Shown: positions 7,560 through 15,419 of the stretch, one piece after another
Numbering within the stretch: position 1 is the stretch's first letter
How the letters are laid out: each line of letters starts with the position of its first letter
DNA from: Bradyrhizobium sp. 21
GTDB taxonomy: Bacteria > Pseudomonadota > Alphaproteobacteria > Rhizobiales > Xanthobacteraceae
NCBI RefSeq assembly: GCF_023073335.1
Contig: NZ_JADPJG010000004.1
Coordinates: 141,473-205,472, forward strand
Direction of reading: 5' to 3'
DNA length: 64,000 nt
Made by a program: the position numbers and the translations under genes
The notes under the pieces: model-generated
What the model saw: the letters and a program-made list of their open reading frames with translations, nothing else
What the model was told of the DNA's origin: nothing
The model's database searches: none

Positions 7560-9788
7560 ATGAGCTTGCGTACCCGGCTACTGATACTCGTCATCGCGGC
7601 CATGCTGGTGCCGGCGAGCCTCGTTGGCTTGCGGTTCGTGCAGAACAGGACCAGCGAAATCAACGCCGCCCTGGCCAATCTGGCGGCGTCGGCCGACGAC
7701 ATTGCGAGCGATCTCGGCGAGAAGATTCAGGGCACCGCGCAGCTTCATTACGGCCTGGCCCGTGCGCGCGACCTCGACACGCGCGACAAGGCGGCGTGCT
7801 CGGCGTTTCTGTCGGATGTGCGTGAGGAATACCCCCAATTCACCGGAATCTTGACCATCGATCCGGACGGCAGCCTGTTCTGCGACTCGTTGCGAACCAA
7901 TCGCACCCTCGATCTGCGGGATCGCGCCTATTTCAAGCAGGCGCTGGTCTCGCGCAGCGTCGTGGTTGAGCCGGTATTCGGGCGGCTGACCGGAATATCG
8001 GTGCTCCAGATCGCATATCCGGTGCGAACGGAGGCGGGCGCGCTGAAAATGGTGCTGCTCGCCTCGTTCAACCTGCGCAAATTCGCCGAGTATCACCACA
8101 AGCGGCTGCTCGCCGAGAAGGAGATCCTGCTCGTCGACGGCAAGGGCACGGTTCTCGTCGCGCCTTCGGGAGGCGGCTGGACCGAGCCCGTCGGCGCGTC
8201 GATTGCGGGATCCGAGCTGCTGCGCTTCGCGACAGCTCCCGATCAAAAGGCATTTCAGGAAGTGACCGGGCGCGACGGCCGCGCGCAGGTCTGGGCCGTC
8301 GCCCACTCGCCTTCGACCCGCGATGCCGGCCTCTACATCCTGGTCGGACGGTCCAAGGACGGACTGGTCGCGGCGGCTAGCCGCCGACTCTACGAGGACA
8401 TGGCGATCCTCGCGCTGGCCTCGCTGCTGCTGCTGGCCGGCGTATGGATCCTCGCGACCGTCAGCGTCGGCCGCCAGGTCGGGCGGCTCGCCAGCATGGC
8501 GAAGAGGCTCGGGCTCGGCGATCTCAGCGCACGAATTCCCCCTCCCCATCCGCGCGGCGAGCTGGGCGGATTGATGAGCCTCCTCAACGGCACCGCGGAG
8601 TCGCTCCAGCAGCAGCGCGCCGCCATCGCGGACCTCAACCAGAAGCTCAGTCAATCGCAGAAGATGGAGGCCATGGGCCAGCTCACCGGCGGCGTGGCGC
8701 ATGATTTCAACAATCTGTTGACCGTCATTCTCGGCAATTCGGAGCATCTTGCCGAAAGGCTGGCGGGAAACAAGGAGTTGCACCGGATCGCCAGCGACAT
8801 CGCGACCGCCGCCGAGCGGGGCTCCGACCTGACGCGGAGCCTGCTCGCCTTCGCGCGCAAGCAGCCTCTGAGGCCGCGAGACATCGACATCCGCGAGAAG
8901 ATTCGCGAGATGGAGCCGTTGTTGCGCCGTCCGCTGGGCGAGCACATCGAATGCACCTTCGCGCTCGAACACGATGTGTGGTTGACCAGCGTCGATCCCG
9001 GCCAACTGACGACTGCGCTGCTCAATCTCGTGCTCAACGCGCGCGACGTCATGCCGCTGGGCGGCAGGCTGACCATCGAGGCGCGCAACACCTCGCTCGG
9101 TGACCTCGACCTCGACGTCAACGGCGAGCCGCGGCCAGGCGACTATGTCATGGTGGCCGTGACGGACACCGGCAGCGGCATGACCGCCGAGGTGGCGAGC
9201 CGTGCGTTCGAGCCGTTCTTCACCACCAAGGAGGTCGGCAAGGGCACCGGGCTCGGCCTGAGCATGGTCTACGGGTTTGTGCGGCAGTCCGGCGGCCTGG
9301 TGCAGATGCAGTCCGAACCGGGGCAGGGCAGCGCCGTCAGGCTGTTCTTTCCCCGCCTTGCCACGCCGCCGAACGCGGCTCCGTCACCCCCTGAGCGCAT
9401 CGTCGCGCTCGACGGACGCGAGACCATTCTCGTCGTCGAGGACGACGACATGGTTCGGGCCTATGTCGAAAACGAGCTGAAGACACTCGGCTACCGCGTC
9501 ATCACGGCGGCGAACGGCCCGGCGGCGCTCGACTTGTTGCGCCAGTCCGGGGCCATCGACCTGCTGTTCACCGACGTCGTGATGCCCGGCGGCATGTTCG
9601 GGCCGGAGCTTGCCAGGCAGGCAACCCAATTGCGTCCCGGGCTCAAGGTGCTCTTCACCTCCGGCTACAGCCAAAATCCCGTCAAGGCGCCCGACGGGCT
9701 CAGTGACGCCCGCATCCTGACCAAGCCGTTCCGGCGACGAGACCTCGCCGCGATGCTGCGGTCGGCCCTGTCGGCGCCGTCGCGGTAG
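7560..9788 (+). CDS. Hybrid sensor histidine kinase with extracytoplasmic sensor and receiver
   Basis: In 742 residues the order is: a TM helix (about 3-24); a periplasmic Cache-like sensor (about 30-275, with RDRAYFKQAL and GRLTGISVLQIAYPV typical of dCache_1); a second TM (about 280-303); HAMP (to about 355); a dimerisation/phosphoacceptor segment with His381 in GGVAHDFNNLL; an ATPase with NLVLNARD and DTGSGM; and a C-terminal receiver with phosphoacceptor Asp672 in LLFTDVVMPGG. The HDFNNLL box is common in rhizobial hybrid kinases. It is a lone gene with no separate regulator next to it. The signal is probably a small molecule in the periplasm. Confidence 0.9.
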   Translation: MSLRTRLLILVIAAMLVPASLVGLRFVQNRTSEINAALANLAASADDIASDLGEKIQGTAQLHYGLARARDLDTRDKAACSAFLSDVREEYPQFTGILTIDPDGSLFCDSLRTNRTLDLRDRAYFKQALVSRSVVVEPVFGRLTGISVLQIAYPVRTEAGALKMVLLASFNLRKFAEYHHKRLLAEKEILLVDGKGTVLVAPSGGGWTEPVGASIAGSELLRFATAPDQKAFQEVTGRDGRAQVWAVAHSPSTRDAGLYILVGRSKDGLVAAASRRLYEDMAILALASLLLLAGVWILATVSVGRQVGRLASMAKRLGLGDLSARIPPPHPRGELGGLMSLLNGTAESLQQQRAAIADLNQKLSQSQKMEAMGQLTGGVAHDFNNLLTVILGNSEHLAERLAGNKELHRIASDIATAAERGSDLTRSLLAFARKQPLRPRDIDIREKIREMEPLLRRPLGEHIECTFALEHDVWLTSVDPGQLTTALLNLVLNARDVMPLGGRLTIEARNTSLGDLDLDVNGEPRPGDYVMVAVTDTGSGMTAEVASRAFEPFFTTKEVGKGTGLGLSMVYGFVRQSGGLVQMQSEPGQGSAVRLFFPRLATPPNAAPSPPERIVALDGRETILVVEDDDMVRAYVENELKTLGYRVITAANGPAALDLLRQSGAIDLLFTDVVMPGGMFGPELARQATQLRPGLKVLFTSGYSQNPVKAPDGLSDARILTKPFRRRDLAAMLRSALSAPSR

Positions 9789-10232
9789 TCAGGAGCGTGA
9801 CCCGAGGAGAAGCGCCGCACCAAGATTGGCCGCGAACAAAGCCGCATCGAAGACGAAGATCCTGAGCATCGGGCCCTTCAGCACCGGCCAGTAAGCTACC
9901 CCGACGCGCCCTCCGCGCATCAGGACCGGAAGGTTGTAGGCGAACTGGCTGAAGTGGCAGGCGGCAAAGAACAGGAACAGCACGAGCTGCGCTTCGACCG
10001 GCTGGAAGAAAACCGGACGGGCAACCAGAAGATAGAGCGACAAGAGACCAATCGGCAGATTCATCCCGCCCAGGAAGGCGACGCTGGCGGACAGGGTCGG
10101 CGCGATCGGATTGCTGCGCTCTTCCCGCGGCAGCAAGATTTTCAACGTATTGCGCTGGGCAAGACTGAACTGGATGAAAGCGCCGCCGAACCAGAGCGCG
10201 TTGAGCAGCAGAACGAAATCCGAAAGGCGCAT
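9789..10232 (-). CDS. Four-helix integral membrane protein of unknown function
   Basis: The 147-residue protein beginning MRLSDFVLLLNALWFGGAF has about four hydrophobic helices (near 5-25, 50-72, 75-98 and 118-143) and few charged loops. The start is taken at 10232, just after the duplicated 17-bp segment that separates it from the upstream NTF2-like gene, with which it probably shares a transcript. No family was recognised with confidence. Confidence 0.62.
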   Translation of the reverse strand: MRLSDFVLLLNALWFGGAFIQFSLAQRNTLKILLPREERSNPIAPTLSASVAFLGGMNLPIGLLSLYLLVARPVFFQPVEAQLVLFLFFAACHFSQFAYNLPVLMRGGRVGVAYWPVLKGPMLRIFVFDAALFAANLGAALLLGSRS

Positions 10233-10234
10233 GA

Positions 10235-10268
10235 CTATTTTCCGTAAAAGGCTATTTTCCGTAAAAGG
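10235..10268. repeat. Perfect 17-bp tandem duplication
   Basis: CTATTTTCCGTAAAAGG occurs twice back to back (10235-10251, 10252-10268). Read on the minus strand, the first copy encodes the last residues and TAG stop of the NTF2-like gene, and the second fills the gap up to the next gene's ATG. Confidence 0.9.
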
Positions 10269-10620
10269 CTTCGCTGCGCACCACACGGCCCGCATCGTCG
10301 AAATCCATGAACTCGCTGGCGCGCGTGTCGCCCAGCTGCCACCACACGGTCAGTCGCGCGATCGCCGCATCCCAGCTCCAGCTCAGGATCTTCAATTCGG
10401 CGCTTTCGATGTGGCCATAGGCTTTGCGCCAATAGGCGCGGATGTTCTCGGCGCCCGAGACGGTGGAAGACCCCGTCAGTGTGAGAGCAAGAGGGCTGCG
10501 CATCTCCGCGTTATCGGCAAAATGCGCGACGACCGCGTCGATATCCACCCTGCACCAGCTTGCGCACCATGCCGCGACAAAGCGTTCAGCGGCCGTGCGA
10601 TCCATTTTCAGTGCGCTCAT
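10252..10620 (-). CDS. NTF2/SnoaL-like domain protein
   Basis: The 122-residue protein has AAERFVAAWCASWCRVDIDAVVAHFADNAEMRSP near the start and SWSWDAAIARLTVWW later. This is the cone-shaped SnoaL/NTF2-like pattern shared by ketosteroid isomerase, limonene-epoxide hydrolase and many unknown enzymes. GGGGAGGG precedes the ATG at 10620. It lies downstream of epoxide hydrolase, acyl-CoA synthetase and marR on the same strand, so it may act in that pathway. The activity is unproven. Confidence 0.72.
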   Translation of the reverse strand: MSALKMDRTAAERFVAAWCASWCRVDIDAVVAHFADNAEMRSPLALTLTGSSTVSGAENIRAYWRKAYGHIESAELKILSWSWDAAIARLTVWWQLGDTRASEFMDFDDAGRVVRSEAFYGK

Positions 10621-10701
10621 GGCGCGGCCCTCCCCTGGCCCGTTGGCCGGGAAAGTGGCAAAGCTTACGCCTCATGTCAACCATGTTGACTTCAGAGCTC
10701 G

Positions 10702-11169
10702 TCAGTTCGCGTCGGCAATCGCCTCCATGACGCCCATCCACGCCGCCGCACCCGGCGCCCCGACGCGATCGAACGCCTCGCGCAGCACCTTGCGCTCGTG
10801 GTCCGAGGCCCGCTGCTCGACGCGCTGTCCCGCGGCCGTCAGGCGCAGCAATTTTGAGCGATGCTGCTCGGGCGAGCGCTTCGACGTCAGGAGCTTGCGC
10901 TCCAGCAACAGGTTGAGCGGCCGGTTCAGAGCCTGCTTGGAAATGCCGAGAATCTCGATCAGCGAGCCGATCGCGATATCCGGCCGGCGCGCCACCACGT
11001 AGAGGATACGATGGTGCGGGCGCGACAGGCCCTGCTTCGCAAGATATTCGTCGGCCTCCAGCGTCATCCCGCGCCAGCCGTAATACATGAGCTCCAGCGC
11101 CGCATCGAGATCGTGCAGCTTCGTGAGCGAAGCGCGGTGAAGTCCCGCGGCCTGAGAGGTCTTTGCCAT
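10702..11169 (-). CDS. MarR-family transcriptional regulator
   Basis: The 155-residue protein has the winged-helix layout of MarR: helix LDAALELMYYGWRGMT, then PHHRILYVVARRPDIAIGSLIEILGISKQALNRPLNLLLERKL as helix-turn-helix, wing residues around EQHRSKLLRLTAAG, and a C-terminal dimerisation helix. The start ATG at 11167-11169 lies 8 bp after the stop of the upstream acyl-CoA synthetase. It is therefore in the operon and probably controls it in response to an aromatic or acyl-CoA ligand, as is usual for such neighbours. Confidence 0.87.
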   Translation of the reverse strand: MAKTSQAAGLHRASLTKLHDLDAALELMYYGWRGMTLEADEYLAKQGLSRPHHRILYVVARRPDIAIGSLIEILGISKQALNRPLNLLLERKLLTSKRSPEQHRSKLLRLTAAGQRVEQRASDHERKVLREAFDRVGAPGAAAWMGVMEAIADAN

Positions 11170-11177
11170 TGAAGAAG

Positions 11178-12788
11178 CTACCCCCTCGCCCGCAGCTCGC
11201 GCCGCAGCACCTTTCCCGTCGCCGTCATCGGCAGCGTCTCCGCGAACTCGACGAAGCGCGGATATTCGTGGGCGGCGAGCTGCACCTTGACGAACTCCTG
11301 GATCTCGCGCGCGAGCGCGTCGCCGGCGGCAAAGCCCGGGCGCAGCACGATCCAGGCCTTGATCGATTCGGTGCGGATCGGATCGGGGATGCCGACCACC
11401 GCGGCCATCGCCACCGAGGGATGCTTCATCAGCGTGTGCTCGATCTCGGACGGGCCGACGCGATAGCCGGCGGTGGTGATGACGTCGTCCTCCCGGCTGA
11501 CATACCAGAAATAGCCGTCCGCATCCTGGATACCGAGATCGCCGGTCAACAGGAATTCGCCGGCATATTTCTTCGCCGTCGCGTCCGGATTGCGCCAATA
11601 TTCGAGCATCGTGCACGGGCACGGCTGGCGCACGCCGATGATGCCGCGTTGTCCGCGCGGTAGTTCCTCGCCCTTGTCGTTGACGATGCGGACATCGAAG
11701 CCCGGCGTCGCCTTGCCCATCGCGCCGGGGCGGATCGGAAATAGATTTGCGTTGCTGCCGATCACGAGGTTGCACTCGGTCTGACCGAACACTTCGTGCG
11801 CATCGATGCCAAAGGTCTCGCGCACCCAGCCCAGCATTTCGCCGCCGAGGGATTCACCGCCGGTAAAGATGCTGCGCAGCTTGACGCCCGAATGCGTCAC
11901 GCCGGCCTGCCGCATCAGCTTAAGCGCCGTGGGCGGCAGGAAGACGTTGCGGACACCGAGATCGGCCATCATCTGCATCGCCGGCTGCGGCTCGAATTTT
12001 CGCGCGCGATGACCGACCAGCGGAATGCCGTGATACCAGAACGCGAACAGACCGTTGACGAGGCCGCCGATCCAGGCCCAGTCCGCCGGCGTCCACATGA
12101 GATCGCCGGGGCGCGGCAGGAAGTTGTGACACATCTCGACATTAGGCAGATGGCCGAGCACGACACGGTGCGCATGCAGCGCGCCCTTCGGATTGCCTGT
12201 CGTGCCGGAGGTATAGATGATCAACGCGGGATCGTCGGCGGAGGTATCGATCGATTCGAAGGCGGGCGATGCTGCCTTCACCGCATCCCAGAATGATTTT
12301 GTTCCGACCGGCGCGCGCTCGCCGACGACATAAACATTCTTCAGGTCCGGCAAGCGGTCGCGGATCTTCTGAAGCTTCTCCCAGCCCGCCTCGTCAGTGA
12401 CAATGGCCTTCGCTTGCGAATTCGACAGGCGGAATTCCAGCGCGTCCTCACCGAACAGCGCGAACAGCGGGATCGAGATCATCGCCGAGCGGAACGCCGC
12501 CATATGCGCCACCGGCAATTCCAGCGATTGCGACAGGAACACTGCGACGCGGTCGCCGCGGGCAAGACCGTCCGCCTTCAGCACGTTGGCGAAGCGGCGC
12601 GACATCTCCGCGACCTCGTCGAAGGAGGTGCGCGTGGTGGCGCCGTTCTCGTCGACATAGACCAGCGCGAGGCGGCCCGTGCCGTCGGCATGGCGGTCGC
12701 AGCAGGCCTCCGCCATGTTGAAACGCGCCGGGATGTCCCAGCGGAAGTCGCGATAGAGCTCGTCGTAGGTTGCAGCTTCGGTGAGCAT
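11178..12788 (-). CDS. Acyl-CoA synthetase (AMP-forming, medium-chain/acetyl-CoA synthetase-like)
   Basis: The 536-residue ANL-superfamily enzyme has the P-loop YTSGTTGNPKG (about residues 184-194), the HEVFGQTECN motif at A5, LLTGDLG, and the C-terminal hinge with Lys526 in TATGKVLRREL, which completes adenylation. These enzymes activate a carboxylic acid with ATP and load it onto CoA. The WTPADWAWIGGL and VFGQTECNL stretches resemble the medium-chain/AcsA-like branch. The start overlaps the end of epoxide hydrolase almost exactly (2 bp between them), so the two are translationally linked. The substrate is probably an acid made by the upstream hydrolase pathway. Confidence 0.88.
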   Translation of the reverse strand: MLTEAATYDELYRDFRWDIPARFNMAEACCDRHADGTGRLALVYVDENGATTRTSFDEVAEMSRRFANVLKADGLARGDRVAVFLSQSLELPVAHMAAFRSAMISIPLFALFGEDALEFRLSNSQAKAIVTDEAGWEKLQKIRDRLPDLKNVYVVGERAPVGTKSFWDAVKAASPAFESIDTSADDPALIIYTSGTTGNPKGALHAHRVVLGHLPNVEMCHNFLPRPGDLMWTPADWAWIGGLVNGLFAFWYHGIPLVGHRARKFEPQPAMQMMADLGVRNVFLPPTALKLMRQAGVTHSGVKLRSIFTGGESLGGEMLGWVRETFGIDAHEVFGQTECNLVIGSNANLFPIRPGAMGKATPGFDVRIVNDKGEELPRGQRGIIGVRQPCPCTMLEYWRNPDATAKKYAGEFLLTGDLGIQDADGYFWYVSREDDVITTAGYRVGPSEIEHTLMKHPSVAMAAVVGIPDPIRTESIKAWIVLRPGFAAGDALAREIQEFVKVQLAAHEYPRFVEFAETLPMTATGKVLRRELRARG

Positions 12789-12790
12789 GG

Positions 12791-13927
12791 CTACCGCACC
12801 GTCCGAAAGAATTTTCTGACCTCGCCGACATACAGCTCCGGCTGCTCGAACGCGGCGAAATGGCCGCCCTTCTCCATCTCGCTCCAATGCGTGATGTTGT
12901 GGAAGTTCGGTTCCATCCAGCGCCGCACCGGCGTGATGATCTCCTTGGGGAAGACTGCGACGCCGGTCGGCACCTTGACCACAGGCGACGTCCGGCGCTT
13001 GCCAAAACTTTCCCAGTAAAGCCGCGCCGACGAGGCCGCCGTCTCCGTCACCCAATAGAGCATGACGTTGTCGAGCAGCTCGTCCTTGGTGAAGATGTTT
13101 TCGGGATGGCCGTCGCAATCGGTCCAGGCCCAGAATTTCTCCAGGATCCAGGCCGCCTGCCCGCTCGGCGAATCTGTCAGGCCGTAGCCGAGTGTCTGCG
13201 GCCGCGTCGCTTGCTGCTTCGAATAGCCGGAGTCCAGGTCGACGTAATGCTTGAGGCCGGCGAGCGCGCGCTTCTCTTCCGCCGTTGGTTCGCCCTCGAC
13301 TTTCGGCGCTGCGTTGAAGGCGAGCGTGATGTGGATGCCGGCGCAATGCTCGCCGTCCTGCATGCCGAGCGAGGTCGTCACCGCCGAGCCCCAGTCGCCG
13401 CCCTGCGCGCCGTACCTGACATAGCCGAGCCGGTCCATCAGCTTTGCCCAGGTGGCGGCGATGCGATCGACGCCCCAGCCGGTGCTCTTCGGCTTGGCCG
13501 AGAACCCAAACCCCGGCAGCGACGGACAGACAACGTGAAACGCATCCGCGGGATTGCCGCCATGCGCGGCGGGATCGACCAGCGGCGCGATCACCTTCTG
13601 GAATTCGACGATCGAGCCGGGCCAGCCATGGGTGATGATCAGCGGCAGCGCCGACGGCTCCTTCGAGCGCACATGCAGGAAGTGGATGTCGAGCCCGTCG
13701 ATCTCGGTGGTGAACTGCTCGAAGCGATTAAGCTTTGCTTCGCGGGCGCGCCAGTCATAGCCGTCCGCCCAATAGGTGCAGATCTCCTGGATCCATGTCA
13801 GCGGCGCGCCCTGGCTCCAGTCGTCAACCAGTTCCGCCTCCGGCCAGCGTGTGCGGGCAAGCCGCGACGTGAGGTCAGCGAGGATGTCGTCACTGACGGC
13901 GATGCGGAACGGTTTGATGGCGGTCAT
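12791..13927 (-). CDS. Epoxide hydrolase (microsomal-type, EHN domain plus alpha/beta hydrolase)
   Basis: The 378-residue protein starts MTAIKPFRIAVSDDILADL, followed by RLARTRWPEAE, the epoxide-hydrolase N-terminal (EHN) domain. The alpha/beta-hydrolase core follows, with the oxyanion motif HGWPGS (100-105) and the nucleophile elbow GGDWGS with Asp178. This is the layout of microsomal/juvenile-hormone-type epoxide hydrolases. The enzyme opens an epoxide to a vicinal diol through an alkyl-enzyme ester on Asp. It is the first gene of a minus-strand operon with acyl-CoA synthetase, marR and an NTF2-like gene, which suggests breakdown of an epoxidised organic acid or terpenoid. Confidence 0.87.
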   Translation of the reverse strand: MTAIKPFRIAVSDDILADLTSRLARTRWPEAELVDDWSQGAPLTWIQEICTYWADGYDWRAREAKLNRFEQFTTEIDGLDIHFLHVRSKEPSALPLIITHGWPGSIVEFQKVIAPLVDPAAHGGNPADAFHVVCPSLPGFGFSAKPKSTGWGVDRIAATWAKLMDRLGYVRYGAQGGDWGSAVTTSLGMQDGEHCAGIHITLAFNAAPKVEGEPTAEEKRALAGLKHYVDLDSGYSKQQATRPQTLGYGLTDSPSGQAAWILEKFWAWTDCDGHPENIFTKDELLDNVMLYWVTETAASSARLYWESFGKRRTSPVVKVPTGVAVFPKEIITPVRRWMEPNFHNITHWSEMEKGGHFAAFEQPELYVGEVRKFFRTVR

Positions 13928-13948
13928 CGGTTGGCTCCCGAGCTTCTC

Positions 13949-14052
13949 GTCATTCCGGAGCGCGCCTCTCGGCGCGTGCCCGGAATCCATTCACACAGAG
14001 CCGGCGGCTCGATCGATTCCGGGTTCGACGCTTCGCGTCGCCGCGGAATGAC
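13949..14052. repeat. Dispersed imperfect palindrome (GTCATTCCG...CGGAATGAC type)
   Basis: The ends GTCATTCCG (13949-13957) and CGGAATGAC (14044-14052) are exact complements, and two internal hairpins (CGCGCCTCTCGGCGCG; CGACGCTTCGCGTCG) lie between them. The design is like other rhizobial intergenic palindromes. It separates epoxide hydrolase from yqeY. Confidence 0.65.
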
Positions 14053-14055
14053 AAC

Positions 14056-14511
14056 CTAACCCGTCAGCGCTGCCTTCACGAGACCAGAGGCCCTGCCGAA
14101 ATCCATCTGGCCGGCGTACTTCGTCTTCAGCACGGCGATCACCTTGCCCATGTCCTTCATGCCGGCCGCGCCCGTCTCGGCAATGGCGTCCGCGATAGCC
14201 TTCTTCACGTCGTCGTCCGACATCTGCTTCGGCAGATAAGCCGAGATGATCGCGATCTCCTCGCGCTCTTGAGCTGCAAGCTCGGCACGGCCGCCCTTGT
14301 CGTAGAGCTCGACCGATTCCTGGCGCTGCTTGATCATCTTCTGAAACACGCCGAGCAAGTCGGCATCACTAAGCGGTGGCTTGCCGTTGCCGCGCGCGTC
14401 GATGTCGGCGTTCTTGATGGTCGAGTTGACCATGCGCAGCGTGGACAGCTTGCGCTCGTTCTTGGCCTTCATGGCCTCCTTGACCGCATTGTTGATGTCG
14501 TCGCGCAGCAT
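14056..14511 (-). CDS. GatB/YqeY domain protein
   Basis: The 151-residue protein is the free-standing YqeY form: MLRDDINNAVKEAMKAKNERKLSTLRMV at the start, then DLLGVFQKMIKQRQESVELY, ELAAQEREEIAIISAYLPKQMS and a C-terminal tail domain with GAAGMKDMGKVIAVLK. The domain is related to the tRNA-binding tail of the GatB amidotransferase subunit. Its cellular role is uncertain, though it is often found near dnaG and rpoD in this lineage; carA and dnaG are both in this window. Confidence 0.9.
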   Translation of the reverse strand: MLRDDINNAVKEAMKAKNERKLSTLRMVNSTIKNADIDARGNGKPPLSDADLLGVFQKMIKQRQESVELYDKGGRAELAAQEREEIAIISAYLPKQMSDDDVKKAIADAIAETGAAGMKDMGKVIAVLKTKYAGQMDFGRASGLVKAALTG

Positions 14512-14544
14512 GGTCGTGCTCCCCTAGAATATCCGACGCCTGAT

Positions 14545-15273
14545 CTAGGCCGTTCGCGGCCCTGAGACAACCGGGGTTCCCAGCCATTCGACCAGCGCCC
14601 GCACCGTTGCCTCGGGCTGCTCCGGCTGCGGCAGATGCCCGCAATTCTCGAGAACGACGAGCTTCGCGCCGGCAATGCCCTCCGCCATCTCCTTCGAGAA
14701 CGCGTTGGGAATCGTGTTGTCGGCATCGCCGGTCAGCACCAGCGTCGGGCATTTGATCGTCGCCAGCGTCGGCCGTGAATCCACCCGCGCGATGATCGCG
14801 GTCTGCTGTCGGAGATAACCTTCGACGCCGACGTCCTCGCCCTGCTCATGCACGAGCTGGCGAATGCCTGAATCGTCGCGGCGCGAGGGATGCACCAGTT
14901 CGGGGAACATTTCTTCGCGCGCGGCCCGCAGCTCGCCGCGCCTGGCCCGTTCCATCAGGCCGCGGCGGCGCGCGGTCGCCTCCTCCGCATCTGGCCGCGC
15001 CTGGGTGTTGATCAGCGCGAGCTTCAAAACCCGCTCGGGCGCCTGGCGCATGATCTCGAGCGCGATGTAGCCGCCCATGGAATGGCCGGCGAGCGCGAAG
15101 CGCGGCGGCGTCTCGCTCAGCACCCGCCGCGCGATCGCCGCCATGCTGTCGTCGCGAATATGGTTGGCGACCATCACCGGGCCGAACCGCCAGAGCGAGG
15201 GGATGACCGGGGCGTAGATCCGGGCCGACGACGCCAGCCCCGGAACCAGCACAATAGGGGTCGTCTGGTCCAT
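14545..15273 (-). CDS. Alpha/beta hydrolase
   Basis: The 242-residue hydrolase has PIVLVPGLASSARIY near the start as oxyanion region, nucleophile elbow GHSMGG (Ser about 64), acid Asp in VLTGDADNTIP and catalytic His in ENCGHLPQPEQP. The core is compact with a short cap. Such proteins hydrolyse esters or C-C bonds, and the substrate is unknown. It is divergent from carA across about 145 bp. Confidence 0.85.
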   Translation of the reverse strand: MDQTTPIVLVPGLASSARIYAPVIPSLWRFGPVMVANHIRDDSMAAIARRVLSETPPRFALAGHSMGGYIALEIMRQAPERVLKLALINTQARPDAEEATARRRGLMERARRGELRAAREEMFPELVHPSRRDDSGIRQLVHEQGEDVGVEGYLRQQTAIIARVDSRPTLATIKCPTLVLTGDADNTIPNAFSKEMAEGIAGAKLVVLENCGHLPQPEQPEATVRALVEWLGTPVVSGPRTA

Positions 15274-15382
15274 TATTGCCTCCCACGCCCCGGAATTTGC
15301 CGGAAATTATGCCGCCGAGCTTAGGGGCCCGAGGAGAGCTGTCAAATATGCAAAAACGCATGTGAATCGACGCATCTCCGCT

Positions 15383-15411
15383 TTGACGCCGGCGTCCGCG
15401 GAGACTATGAA
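15383..15411 (+). promoter_or_regulatory. carA promoter implying a leaderless transcript
   Basis: TTGACG (15383-15388) and TATGAA (15406-15411) are 17 bp apart, a near-ideal sigma-70 pair. The expected start point, about 7 nt downstream, falls at 15418-15420, and the carA ATG is at 15420. No Shine-Dalgarno sequence lies before it. Confidence 0.6.
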
Positions 15412-15419
15412 CCGGGCTC

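Noticed and set aside
7560..9005. Long minus-strand open frame opposite the hybrid kinase
   Set aside because: It is rich in Arg/Gly/Ala/Glu, lacks any motif, and mirrors the strong codon bias of the kinase gene on the other strand.
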